DNA from: Candidatus Heimdallarchaeota archaeon
GTDB taxonomy: Archaea; Asgardarchaeota; Heimdallarchaeia; Heimdallarchaeales; Kariarchaeaceae
Direction of reading: 5' to 3'
Length of the DNA stretch: 26,153 nucleotides
NCBI GenBank assembly: GCA_029882335.1
Contig: JAOUKW010000011.1
Span: 1-26,153 of the forward strand
In this document: one piece after another, positions 9,429 to 17,741 of the stretch
Layout: each line of letters starts with the position of its first letter
Position numbering within the stretch: the stretch's first letter is position 1
The notes under the pieces: model-generated
What the model was told of the DNA's origin: nothing
What the model saw: only the letters and a program-made list of their open reading frames with translations
The model's database searches: none
Program-made: the position numbers and the translations under genes

Positions 9429-9797
9429 GCCCAATCATTATTAAGTAAACACTTCTCTTTTTAAACAAATTCATTTCCCTTCGTCTTATCTATTTCTTTA
9501 AATTACAATATTACCTAAATCAATTTGAGATAATTAAGTTTAAATCATAAGAATTGCATACAGATTAAATTTTATTTAATCTAATCTCCGAGATTGATTA
9601 TAAAAAAAATTTTAATTATTTGTGATCAAAACCACGATTAATCCTCTCTTTAATTTTTGTTTTTCTTTGAATATCAAATCAAGACTTCAAAATAGACAAT
9701 AACATATTATGTTATTATTGTAACAACGATTGTAATGTTATTGTAATCTATTTCACCCTCAAACCTTAATTTAATTGATTACCAATAGGTATATGCT
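9429..9797. other. Divergent intergenic region
   Basis: About 370 bp without a credible gene, very AT-rich. It must hold the promoters of the beta-propeller gene and of the ABC exporter operon. The only structure I can support is the palindrome and ATTGTAA repeat cluster at 9698-9746, listed separately. Confidence 0.6.
9698..9746. promoter_or_regulatory. Candidate operator upstream of ABC exporter operon
   Basis: A perfect 19-nt palindrome, AATAACATA-T-TATGTTATT (9698-9716), is followed by three direct copies of ATTGTAA at 9717, 9729 and 9740, spaced 12 and 11 nt, close to one helical turn. The cluster ends 51 bp before the exporter ATPase start. This is the kind of array a dimeric winged-helix regulator would bind. 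AT-rich DNA makes short palindromes common, but the combination is less expected by chance. Confidence 0.4.
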
Positions 9798-10706
9798 ATG
9801 AATATAATTCAAACATCGGATTTAACAAAAAAATTCGGTAATAAACTAGCAGTGAACAATTTAAATCTAGAAGTTCCAGAGGGTTCTATCTTTGGATTTC
9901 TTGGTGAGAATGGTGCAGGAAAATCGACTACATTGAAAATGTTGACTGGTTTAACATATCCAACAAGTGGCGATTATACAATTTTTGGATTGAATGCAAG
10001 AAATCAAAGAGTGGATATTGCCAAAAAAATTGGTGTACTTATAGAAACTCCCGGTTTTCTCCCATTTCTAACAGGCAGACAACAACTCCAGCAGTTAGCT
10101 AGGTTAAAAGGTAATTCTAGTAAAGATGAAATTGATGAATTATTAAATTTAGTGAGAATTGAATATGCTGCAGATAGAAAGATAAAGACTTATTCAACTG
10201 GTATGAAACAAAGATTAGGTTTAGCACAAGCTCTGCTAGGTGATCCTGAATTAATCCTCCTTGATGAACCATTTAGTGGTTTAGATGTCAAAGGTGTTAT
10301 AGAAATAAAATCACTACTTACTCATCTAAATAAGACAAATAACATTACAATATTCCTCTCTAGTCATCGGTTAAGGGATATAGAACAAATATGTACCCAT
10401 GCAATGGTCATAAAAAATGGATCTCAAGTTACACAGGGAACAATTGATGAATTGCTTCCATCCAAAAAACTCGTGTCCATTGAAGTTTCAAATGTAGAAG
10501 CAACAAAGGATAAATTACTCAAAATGAATATTCAATTTGAAGTTAAGGATGGAGCTTGGATTCGAGTTCATTTAGATACAATAACTCGTAAACAATTAGT
10601 GGATGAATTGGTAAGTACTGGAATTAATGTGTACTATTTATCTGAGGATGAAAAAATGAGCTTGGAAGATTTTTATCTGAATCAAACTAAGGAGATTATT
10701 GTATGA
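9798..10706 (+). CDS. ABC-2 type exporter, ATP-binding protein (NatA/CcmA/BcrA-like)
   Basis: 302 residues, usual for this group. Walker A is GENGAGKST (36-44), the signature is YSTGMKQRLGLAQALLGDPE (about 134-153), Walker B is LILLDEP, and the H-loop lies in IFLSSHRL. The C-terminal ~80 residues form the extra domain found in BcrA/NatA-type ATPases. AGGT sits about 8 nt before the ATG. The stop overlaps the next start as ATGA. It powers the permease at 11054-11851, an export system of unknown substrate (related systems export antibiotics, bacitracin or Na+). Confidence 0.93.
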   Translation: MNIIQTSDLTKKFGNKLAVNNLNLEVPEGSIFGFLGENGAGKSTTLKMLTGLTYPTSGDYTIFGLNARNQRVDIAKKIGVLIETPGFLPFLTGRQQLQQLARLKGNSSKDEIDELLNLVRIEYAADRKIKTYSTGMKQRLGLAQALLGDPELILLDEPFSGLDVKGVIEIKSLLTHLNKTNNITIFLSSHRLRDIEQICTHAMVIKNGSQVTQGTIDELLPSKKLVSIEVSNVEATKDKLLKMNIQFEVKDGAWIRVHLDTITRKQLVDELVSTGINVYYLSEDEKMSLEDFYLNQTKEIIV

Positions 10707-10822
10707 GTGAACATGAAACTAAGAGTAGGGATAGATTGATAAATCTCATCTTGTTTATCATTATATTTGGGATAATCGTCTTTCATCTGGCTACTGCTTT
10801 TAATTCAGGAGGAAATTCATAA
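10703..10822 (+). CDS. 39-residue single-helix membrane protein in ABC operon
   Basis: A 39-codon frame fills the gap between the ATPase and the next small gene. It overlaps the ATPase stop (ATGA at 10703-10706) and its TAA shares its last base with the next ATG (10822). The product starts MSEHETKSRDRLIN and has one hydrophobic helix, LILFIIIFGIIVFHLATA, then a short polar tail. Exact end-to-end packing, a charged N-terminus followed by a full-length helix, and the AGGAGG within its end serving the next gene all argue that it is real. It may be a small accessory subunit of the exporter; no family is recognised. Confidence 0.7.
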   Translation: MSEHETKSRDRLINLILFIIIFGIIVFHLATAFNSGGNS

Positions 10823-11064
10823 TGCGTATTATTAATGAAAGGAGTTTGAATTTAGATCATAATGTGATATTTAGAGGTATTATGGTGTTAGTTCTCATAA
10901 GTGTACATTTATTGCTTCTTTATGGTATTTTTAATATCAATTTTATTAAAGGTATAAAGAATATGCTGGTTCTTGTCTTAATAGGCGTAGTTCTTGTAAC
11001 ATTGCATTTTACTATACCTGTATTAATGAAACAATTCAGAGGAGAGAAGAAAAATGAAATCTGA
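10822..11064 (+). CDS. 80-residue two-helix membrane protein in ABC operon
   Basis: Two hydrophobic helices are clear: IMVLVLISVHLLLLYGIFNI (about 14-33) and MLVLVLIGVVLVTLHFTIPV (about 44-63), followed by a basic cytoplasmic-type end (MKQFRGEKKNEI). Shine-Dalgarno AGGAGG lies about 8 nt before the ATG, and the start overlaps the preceding stop by one base. Its 3' end overlaps the permease start by 11 bp. It is shaped like PLDc_N/two-helix accessory proteins but lacks a recognised signature. The context suggests a partner of the ABC-2 permease. Confidence 0.75.
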   Translation: MRIINERSLNLDHNVIFRGIMVLVLISVHLLLLYGIFNINFIKGIKNMLVLVLIGVVLVTLHFTIPVLMKQFRGEKKNEI

Positions 11065-11851
11065 ACTAGAAAAAATCAAATATAATACTAAAACATATGT
11101 GGGTATGATTGGACTGTCATTTCTTCCTGTTTTATTATGGTTGGCTATTGAGGCTGGATTTGAAGCTGAACAATCCTATCCGAATTCTCCAGAACTTGAT
11201 GGATGGCAAATGGTCATTAGATCTATGAATTTTGCCATGCATATTTTCGCCCCTCTTATAATTGCAATGATGGCATCTGATACTGTATCTTTGGAAGCAG
11301 CTACTGGAACACTTACTTTAAGTCTGACTAAACCCGTCTCAAGACAAATGTATTTAATAAAGAAAATATTATCACAAGGTGTCCTAACTTTCATCTTCTT
11401 TATTGCTTTTGCATTTTCCTCATTATTTATAGGGTATATTATCGGATATGATGTATTTTATGGAGTTGAATTTTATGGTCCATCATCTATAAATGTCATT
11501 ATTCCTGAAGATGAGATTTGGTGGAGAATTATTTTGTTCTTCTCATTCGCTGCATTGGGTTGTTTTGTCGTTGCAATATTGGCTATCTCACTGTCTCCTT
11601 TTACTAATTCGGGAACTACTGTCTCTTCTGTGACATTTATCATATTTATGATTACTGAGATTGGTGGAGGTGTTTTAAAAGCAGATTATGCAAAATATTT
11701 ACTTTCACCTGCAATGAAGAGAATGGTTTGGAGTGTATTATTTTTAGATATAGATTGGGATATCATATTTGAAAGTTTGTTAATTCTCACTTTGTATTCG
11801 ATATTTTCACTTTTCCTTGCGTTTATGAAATTTACCAAGAAAGATATTTAG
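11054..11851 (+). CDS. ABC-2 type exporter permease
   Basis: 265 residues with about six hydrophobic helices. ASDTVSLEAATGTLTLSLTK followed by PVSRQMYLIKKILSQG is the hallmark of ABC-2 permeases of the NosY/YhaP type (a short loop ending in E...GTL..LL..P.sR......K). A large extracytoplasmic loop lies between helices 1 and 2. The gene overlaps the preceding small gene by 11 bp, with GAGGAGAGAAG just upstream as ribosome-binding site. Together with the ATPase at 9798 it should form a homodimeric exporter in the cytoplasmic membrane. Confidence 0.88.
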   Translation: MKSELEKIKYNTKTYVGMIGLSFLPVLLWLAIEAGFEAEQSYPNSPELDGWQMVIRSMNFAMHIFAPLIIAMMASDTVSLEAATGTLTLSLTKPVSRQMYLIKKILSQGVLTFIFFIAFAFSSLFIGYIIGYDVFYGVEFYGPSSINVIIPEDEIWWRIILFFSFAALGCFVVAILAISLSPFTNSGTTVSSVTFIIFMITEIGGGVLKADYAKYLLSPAMKRMVWSVLFLDIDWDIIFESLLILTLYSIFSLFLAFMKFTKKDI

Positions 11852-11893
11852 GTTAAATAATTAATTGTAAACACAAATTAGAAAGAAGAATTT

Positions 11894-12379
11894 TTAGGTT
11901 GAAATGGATAACCAGTCAGTAAAATAGATTTTACTATATCTACCATCTCTTTCGACTCTTAATATATTTCTTTCTTCAAGTCTAAGTATAATTCGATGTG
12001 TTTTCATTCTGGATAATCCTGATTTTTTTGCAACTTCAAATTTATATGCTTTTGGCAATAATTCTTTAGTTGCTAATAAAATCTTAATTTCATCTTCAGT
12101 ACTTATGTGTAATAATATCTCAAATGGTGAAGCTTCTGCTGGAAGAACGCGACCATGAATCTTATGTCGAAAATCAGGAAAAAGATATGTCAATATACTA
12201 ATACCAAACACCATTCCAAATGCAAAGACAAATAAAATTCCATATGCTTGGGCTTCTGTATGTTCTATATTGGGAAATTCACCTTGGATGATGCTTGAGA
12301 TAGCAATGGAAAATATGTAAATAACAAGATATGCAGAAGAAATAATGAAAATAAATTGTATTACCTTGTTATTATTCAT
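11894..12379 (-). CDS. Two-helix membrane protein with C-terminal winged-helix DNA-binding domain
   Basis: 161 residues. Two N-terminal membrane helices (about 9-33 and 45-68) are followed by a linker and a MarR/ArsR-type winged helix from about residue 88: EIKILLATKELLPKAYKFEV, then AKKSGLSRMKTHRIILRLEE as the helix-turn-helix, and VERDGRYSKIYF as the wing. This architecture is that of membrane-tethered transcription factors common in archaea. It is convergent with the exporter operon (42 bp between stops) and could control it or the MMPL gene next door; this is inference from position. No ligand domain is visible. Confidence 0.8.
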   Translation of the reverse strand: MNNNKVIQFIFIISSAYLVIYIFSIAISSIIQGEFPNIEHTEAQAYGILFVFAFGMVFGISILTYLFPDFRHKIHGRVLPAEASPFEILLHISTEDEIKILLATKELLPKAYKFEVAKKSGLSRMKTHRIILRLEERNILRVERDGRYSKIYFTDWLSIST

Positions 12380-12470
12380 AAAATACTAATTATGTAATAG
12401 TTTTTCAATATATCATTTAACATTTGACTATTTGTTATATTCTCATTGATTTCATTGTGATCCTACATTC

Positions 12471-14792
12471 TTATTTGTTAGGTGGTTTATTTGGCCACCA
12501 ATTTAATTTCTCTGCAAAAGACATAATTGCAGGGACTAGGACCGTTCTAACAAGAAATGTATCTAATAATACAGCAAATGATAGCACAAACCCAAATTGC
12601 ATGAGGATATAAGAGGTTGAAAACATCATCCCTCCAAAAGCTATCATCATGATAATACCTGCTCCTGTAATTACCCTAGCTGTTTTGTCTATACCTTGTG
12701 CAATAGCCTCATTATTTGGCATACCATCCCATACATTCTCCTTTATTCGTTCTATGGTAAAAATATCGTAATCAATACCTAAACCAAGAATAATACTAAA
12801 ACTCATAACAGGAACCATCCAGAAGACAACCGAAACACCATCAAGAGAGGGAAATATAGAATTAACAAATGTATTTTCCTCAAATACAACTTGAGCTGCA
12901 CCATATATGAATGCAATAGTTAATCCAACTGTGGTAATTAATCTAGCAGGCAAAACGATGGCTCTAAACATGATTCCTACCAATGCATATATCGATATTA
13001 TTACAAGGATAATCATCATGGGGAAATTACTGTAGGTCTCATCTATAATTTCTTTAGAAGTTGCTGTCGATCCTGTGAATCCAAACGAATATTTTTCTGT
13101 AAACGTATCATGTGCAATTTGCTCTAATTGATCTACAATTTCCTTAGCTTGGGGTGCAAATGGGTCAACAGGGAGTATTATTTGAACAAGTGCAGCTGCA
13201 TTTTCCTTTCCATCAGTAGAGGAAACATATTGAGAAGAAAATTGTCTATATAATTGAGCTTGGGATAAATTATAATATCCTGAATCTAGAGTTGTAAATG
13301 CCATAGCAATCTCAAAAGCTATTGCACTACCATTTAGGTAGGTATGAGAGAAAACAGATCTTTCCTCGATTTCAGTCTGTTGCAAGGCCTTATTAATAAA
13401 ATAATGAAGATCTGAAAATACACTTGAAGTCCAAACATTACCCTCATTTGGTACTACTATAATATTCACAGGTGCAATAGCACCGGGACCAAAGTCTTCT
13501 TGTAGGTAATTAAAGGCAATAGCAGAATCACTACCCCTTGGAGCAAAAAATTCAACTTGGCTATCCGGTGTTGTATCAATTATTCGAGTTGCCAGTGGTA
13601 GGGTTAACAATAGAATGATTCCAAGAAGGAGTACATTATACTTGGTGGATGCCCATCCAATCTTGTACCAAAAAGATTTAGATGTTGATTTTTCAGAATT
13701 ATCTGATGTTTTTTCTTCAGTTTTTCTTTCTTTTTCAATCCAATTACCAAAAAGTAATAACAATGAAGGAGTCAAGGTTAAATTAATCGTAAGTAACAAA
13801 ATAATACCAATTGATATTGCATATCCAACGGATGATAGCATAACAACTGGAAAGAAAATCAATCCTAACATACATATTGTCAGAGTAAGTCCAGAAGTAA
13901 ACACCGTGTGACCAGCATGTTTCATCATTTTTTGAACCGAATTTAACACTGATTTTCCATTTAATCTTTCTTCCCTAAATCTTGTGAGCAAAAATAATGA
14001 ATAATCCACACTTATTCCTAACACCAGAGAAATTAATACACTTGGTACAAATGATTGTATTGTAACAACATCATTTACAATCAATCTTTCCAATATTCCA
14101 AATGTAATTCCAATTGTCATAACTACTGGAAAGAACGTGATTAAGAAATATCTCCAATTTTTAAGTAAAATTGCTATTGCAATAAAAACTATGGGGATGG
14201 TTATTGAATCAATTTTAGATAAATCTCGTTCAATTGACTCGTCTGTATCTATTTGAAGGGCTGATTGACCAGTAGTATACACTTCAATCTGATCTAGATG
14301 GAATTCATCAACCTTCTCACGGATATAATGGGTGATTTCTTGTTGTTTAGCTTGATCCGCATTAAATGTTAATTGTATAAATGATGTTTGATTATCTTCA
14401 GATACAAATTGATATTTTAGACTATCTAGATCGGTATTATCAAATATATAATATCCAGATGCACTTCTATATTCGATTGGATATGTTGAGAAGAGGTCTT
14501 CTACTAAATATAATGTCAATTCGCGTAATTCATCCCCAATAATGGATGATGTTTCGGTGTGAGCAACAATTAAATGTCCTTCTTGGGTGGATGTAGTTGG
14601 AAAATACTCATTCATTAATACTTGTCCATTGGCAGCATCAGTACCATCAGGAGGTTTAAATTCATTAGTTGTAACATTAAGAAAATTAGGTGCAAAATTT
14701 ACAACTATGGTTACTGTGAAAAGAAACCAAAATATGATTATTGGTATCTTTCCTTTATCAATAAGATTCGTTAGATTTTTCGATGAAATCAT
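12471..14792 (-). CDS. MMPL/RND-superfamily transporter
   Basis: 773 residues with the two-fold repeat of the family: one helix, a large extracytoplasmic loop, five helices, then the same again. The proton-relay sites are visible in both halves as GISVDYSLFLLTRFREER (about residue 260) and GLGIDYDIFTIERIKEN (about 680), with the Asp-Tyr pair found in MmpL/HpnN proteins. AGGT lies about 9 nt before the ATG. Family members export lipids, hopanoids or drugs by proton motive force; the substrate here is unknown, though an archaeal-lipid or small hydrophobic cargo is plausible. It shares a strand with the membrane winged-helix gene 90 bp downstream. Confidence 0.9.
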   Translation of the reverse strand: MISSKNLTNLIDKGKIPIIIFWFLFTVTIVVNFAPNFLNVTTNEFKPPDGTDAANGQVLMNEYFPTTSTQEGHLIVAHTETSSIIGDELRELTLYLVEDLFSTYPIEYRSASGYYIFDNTDLDSLKYQFVSEDNQTSFIQLTFNADQAKQQEITHYIREKVDEFHLDQIEVYTTGQSALQIDTDESIERDLSKIDSITIPIVFIAIAILLKNWRYFLITFFPVVMTIGITFGILERLIVNDVVTIQSFVPSVLISLVLGISVDYSLFLLTRFREERLNGKSVLNSVQKMMKHAGHTVFTSGLTLTICMLGLIFFPVVMLSSVGYAISIGIILLLTINLTLTPSLLLLFGNWIEKERKTEEKTSDNSEKSTSKSFWYKIGWASTKYNVLLLGIILLLTLPLATRIIDTTPDSQVEFFAPRGSDSAIAFNYLQEDFGPGAIAPVNIIVVPNEGNVWTSSVFSDLHYFINKALQQTEIEERSVFSHTYLNGSAIAFEIAMAFTTLDSGYYNLSQAQLYRQFSSQYVSSTDGKENAAALVQIILPVDPFAPQAKEIVDQLEQIAHDTFTEKYSFGFTGSTATSKEIIDETYSNFPMMIILVIISIYALVGIMFRAIVLPARLITTVGLTIAFIYGAAQVVFEENTFVNSIFPSLDGVSVVFWMVPVMSFSIILGLGIDYDIFTIERIKENVWDGMPNNEAIAQGIDKTARVITGAGIIMMIAFGGMMFSTSYILMQFGFVLSFAVLLDTFLVRTVLVPAIMSFAEKLNWWPNKPPNK

Positions 14793-14966
14793 TATTATTA
14801 CCTTGAATAGAACATTCCAAAAATTGGAATTAATAAATCTATAAAATAATTATTATATTTTAATATATGGAAATAGATATCACAAATTATAGAAAATATT
14901 AGATTATTACATATTAATTCAAACAAAAAGTATATTTATACAATTAGTGAGTTAATATTGACGATT

Positions 14967-15878
14967 ATGACTACTCATCACGAGGAAGTTAAATCACATT
15001 CAGTTGATCTATCCGAGATATTGGATATTTCAGTCACAGAAATGTTAATACTCCAAAATCTCATAAGATATCCCACATCAAATGTACTCCGAATTAACCT
15101 ACTTGAAAATCTAAATACTATGATTGGACATAAAAGTAATTCAGGCAAAAAAATCCCTGCATCTTCTTTTTATCATAAATTAGATAGATTAGAAAAAAGA
15201 GGATTAATATCATATGATAATGTAGATGGTAAAGTTCAATCAATTCAGGCAACTGATTTAGGAAGTCAAGTTATGGGTGAAATTAAAAAAATAAGTTTGT
15301 TTACTCTTACTGATATATATGATTCAGTACAAGAAATGATTCCAGAATTTTTAATGAATACCGGAATAACGCCGAATTTTGAAGATATCTTAATTATTAA
15401 TCTAGAAGAGTATATAGATACCCGAATAATTGAATTAATCAGTACTTACTCGAAAAATTCGTATATATTAGCTGATGACGAAATGTATGAAATGTATGTT
15501 CGAAAGGGTATTAATCCTAAAATAATGCAGACTAAATTCAAAAATGGGTTAATACGCGAGGCTGATGGATTTTTTGACGGAGCAATTTTGGTGGGATATG
15601 ACTGTCTAGATAAACAATATGTAGGTTTCATGAGAGATTGGTTAAAAGATACAACTCGAGTAGTAAAAAAGGGAGGGATTATTCTTGTAACCTCTATTGA
15701 AGACTTTCCTAAAGTAGATCATTTTGTTATCCAATCCATGATAGAAGATTTGGAAGTAAGTGATATTGTTACTCATACCGGAGAGGAAAGTTTACTTAAT
15801 GAACTCCAAATAGCTGGAATAAAAGAATCGAAAATTTTCAAAATTAAAGGTATGCTATTTGGTTATGGGTTTGCCTGA
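14967..15878 (+). CDS. PadR-like winged helix fused to degenerate methyltransferase-like domain
   Basis: About 303 residues from the ATG at 14967; a TTG three codons upstream is less likely. Residues ~20-95 form a PadR-type winged helix (ILQNLIRYPTSNVLRINLLE, SSFYHKLDRLEKRGLISYDN, then a wing with IQATDLG). The rest reads like a class I SAM-methyltransferase fold: DILIINLEEYID takes the place of motif I, DGAILVGYDC of motif IV, and VVKKGGIILVTSIEDF is the typical strand after the catalytic site. The glycine-rich GxGxG of motif I is missing, so catalysis is doubtful and the domain may sense a ligand. It is divergent from the MMPL gene and convergent with the phn genes. Assignment of the second domain is moderate. 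Confidence 0.65.
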   Translation: MTTHHEEVKSHSVDLSEILDISVTEMLILQNLIRYPTSNVLRINLLENLNTMIGHKSNSGKKIPASSFYHKLDRLEKRGLISYDNVDGKVQSIQATDLGSQVMGEIKKISLFTLTDIYDSVQEMIPEFLMNTGITPNFEDILIINLEEYIDTRIIELISTYSKNSYILADDEMYEMYVRKGINPKIMQTKFKNGLIREADGFFDGAILVGYDCLDKQYVGFMRDWLKDTTRVVKKGGIILVTSIEDFPKVDHFVIQSMIEDLEVSDIVTHTGEESLLNELQIAGIKESKIFKIKGMLFGYGFA

Positions 15879-15894
15879 GAATTTATTTTTATTA

Positions 15895-16764
15895 TTATAA
15901 TTCCAATTTGTCAAAATTTTCATCTTGGAATGTCTCTCTGATTTTTCCACCAAGGTAATCAATTATTATTACTGTTATTAACAAATATAATAATGCAGTA
16001 ACTAAAGCACTAAACTGAAAATAACTAATATAAAATGATAACAAGAAACCAATACCACCTGCACCTACAAACCCGATAATTGATCCAGCACGAACGTTGT
16101 ATTCAAACATGAAAATCACTTGACTAATTAGTTGATTTGCAGATTCTGGAAATACAATGAATCGGATTGTTTGTAATCTAGATGCACCGTGAGCCTTGAG
16201 TGCCTCAAATGCTTCGGTTGATAATCCTTCAAATGTTTCATACTGGAATTTTCCAAGATATCCCATGGTATAAATTGCGAGTGCTAGGGTTCCTGATCTA
16301 GGTCCAAGACCAAATAATACTACAAAAATAAGTGCCCAAATGAGAGAAGGGACTGTTCTAATCCCTGCTAGAAGTATTCTAAAAGGTGTTGAAACATAAT
16401 TTGGCATTAAATTTCTAGCTGCAAGTACTGAGAGTGGTAAACTCATGAGAGTACCAAAATATGTACCAATTAATGACATTTTAATGGTTTCTAGCATTGC
16501 ATACCGAATATTTTGCTGTACTACTTCGCTTGTATTTGGAGGCCAAAAATTACTACTGATAAAACTGATTACTGATGATAAAGAAGAACGACTAAATATA
16601 TTAAGAAATTTAAATTCAAACATTAGAATAATAACTAGAATTGTAGTTAAGATAAATAAAATATCAAGTCTAAAAATTTTGGATTTAATTGATTTGGAAT
16701 TAAATTCGGTACTTGTAGTTGAATCTGAATGAAGTGTAGTTTTTAATTGAATATCATCACTCAT
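15895..16764 (-). CDS. phnE: Phosphonate/phosphite-type ABC transporter permease (PhnE-like)
   Basis: About 289 residues with a MetI-type permease domain. The EAA loop is visible as LKAHGASRLQTIRFIVFPES, which couples to the ATPase; GTYFGTLMSLPLSVLAARNL and RTVPSLIWALIFVVLFGLGP are typical of PhnE/PtxC. Start: the longest frame goes to 16782, but the ATG at 16764 has GAGGT about 8 nt upstream and overlaps the phnC stop as ATGAGTGA, a coupled arrangement. The three genes run phnD-phnC-phnE. The substrate could be phosphonate, phosphite or a related phosphorus oxyanion; no C-P lyase or phosphonatase gene is in the window. Confidence 0.88.
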   Translation of the reverse strand: MSDDIQLKTTLHSDSTTSTEFNSKSIKSKIFRLDILFILTTILVIILMFEFKFLNIFSRSSLSSVISFISSNFWPPNTSEVVQQNIRYAMLETIKMSLIGTYFGTLMSLPLSVLAARNLMPNYVSTPFRILLAGIRTVPSLIWALIFVVLFGLGPRSGTLALAIYTMGYLGKFQYETFEGLSTEAFEALKAHGASRLQTIRFIVFPESANQLISQVIFMFEYNVRAGSIIGFVGAGGIGFLLSFYISYFQFSALVTALLYLLITVIIIDYLGGKIRETFQDENFDKLEL

Positions 16765-17503
16765 TATAGAATACCTCATCAAGAATACTGGGTTCTACTT
16801 GATTACTCTCAAAAACTCCTTTGATTTCTCCATCTTTTACCAATACAATTTGATCTGTATATTTTAATGCAGTACCTATATCATGTTCAACTAAAATTAC
16901 GGTCATATTTGTTTCTTTAGCCTTATTCTTTACCAAATTCATTACTTTTTTGATGTTCAAATCGTCAAGTTCACTGAGAAACTCATCTGCGATAAGTAAA
17001 TCTGGTTTATTCATAAATGCTCTAGCAATAGCTACTCTTTTCTTCTGACCACCACTAAGAGAGGTTATTTTTTGATTCTCTTTACTTTTTATTTCCAAGG
17101 AGTTCAAAATTTCTTCACACATTTCATGATCTTCTATGCTGAATAAATTTAGTAAACTCGCAATATTTGAGGTTCTACCCAAGGCACCTAACAATATATT
17201 TGATTTAACAGTCAGATTTTTTATTAAACCCAGATTTTGAGGAATATATCCAATTTTTCCATGTTTTTTATTGAAAACTGTGGGGGAGACGCCGTCAATG
17301 GTTATCTTTCCATTAGATGGTCTAAGTAAACCTAAAATAATTTTAAATAAAGTAGTTTTACCTGCCCCACTTGGTCCAATAATAGCAGTGATTGATCCTT
17401 TCTTAATATTCAAATTAATGTTATTTAGAATCTTTATTCCTTTGTATCCTGCATGGATATCATGAAGAAAAATGTAATTATTACTATGATCTACAGTTGC
17501 CAT
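16757..17503 (-). CDS. phnC: Phosphonate/phosphite-type ABC transporter ATPase (PhnC-like)
   Basis: 248 residues. Walker A is GPSGAGKTT, the signature LSGGQKKRVAIARAFMNKPD, Walker B LLIADEF with the catalytic Glu as usual, and the H-loop ILVEHD. The size and the RLSxL/LGxxGRTSN-like helical region (GALGRTSNIASLLNLFSIED) match PhnC. GGTGG lies about 7 nt before the ATG. The gene is separated from phnD by about 240 bp, longer than usual for this operon, and that gap contains a promoter-like sequence and an inverted repeat (see 17612-17634). It overlaps phnE by 8 bp. Confidence 0.9.
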   Translation of the reverse strand: MATVDHSNNYIFLHDIHAGYKGIKILNNINLNIKKGSITAIIGPSGAGKTTLFKIILGLLRPSNGKITIDGVSPTVFNKKHGKIGYIPQNLGLIKNLTVKSNILLGALGRTSNIASLLNLFSIEDHEMCEEILNSLEIKSKENQKITSLSGGQKKRVAIARAFMNKPDLLIADEFLSELDDLNIKKVMNLVKNKAKETNMTVILVEHDIGTALKYTDQIVLVKDGEIKGVFESNQVEPSILDEVFYNE

Positions 17504-17611
17504 GATTTAACCACCATAGTGTAATGGCATTAATTTAACACACCTCATTTATCAAAATAAATGTCTCTTGAAATTGGAGGTTCCGGTCAAATATGCTAGT
17601 ATTCCTAAATG

Positions 17612-17634
17612 TTCGGACACCCGAATATATTTAA
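17612..17634 (-). promoter_or_regulatory. TATA-like box and TTCGG/CCGAA inverted repeat before phnC
   Basis: On the minus strand TTAAATATATT (17624-17634) resembles a TATA box and is followed immediately by TTCGG-GTGT-CCGAA (17612-17625), a perfect 5-bp-arm inverted repeat. A repressor bound there would block initiation. It suggests phnC-phnE can be transcribed separately from phnD. The CCGAA core recurs in the motifs at 6836, 18749 and 18812. Confidence 0.4.
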
Positions 17635-17741
17635 CTTTATAGATTCCAAGCACATAGCATTTGTTTACTTTTATTTTAATAAATTCAAAAGTTGCGAATT
17701 TATATATTTATTAAATTTTAATAACTCTTTTTATATTTATT

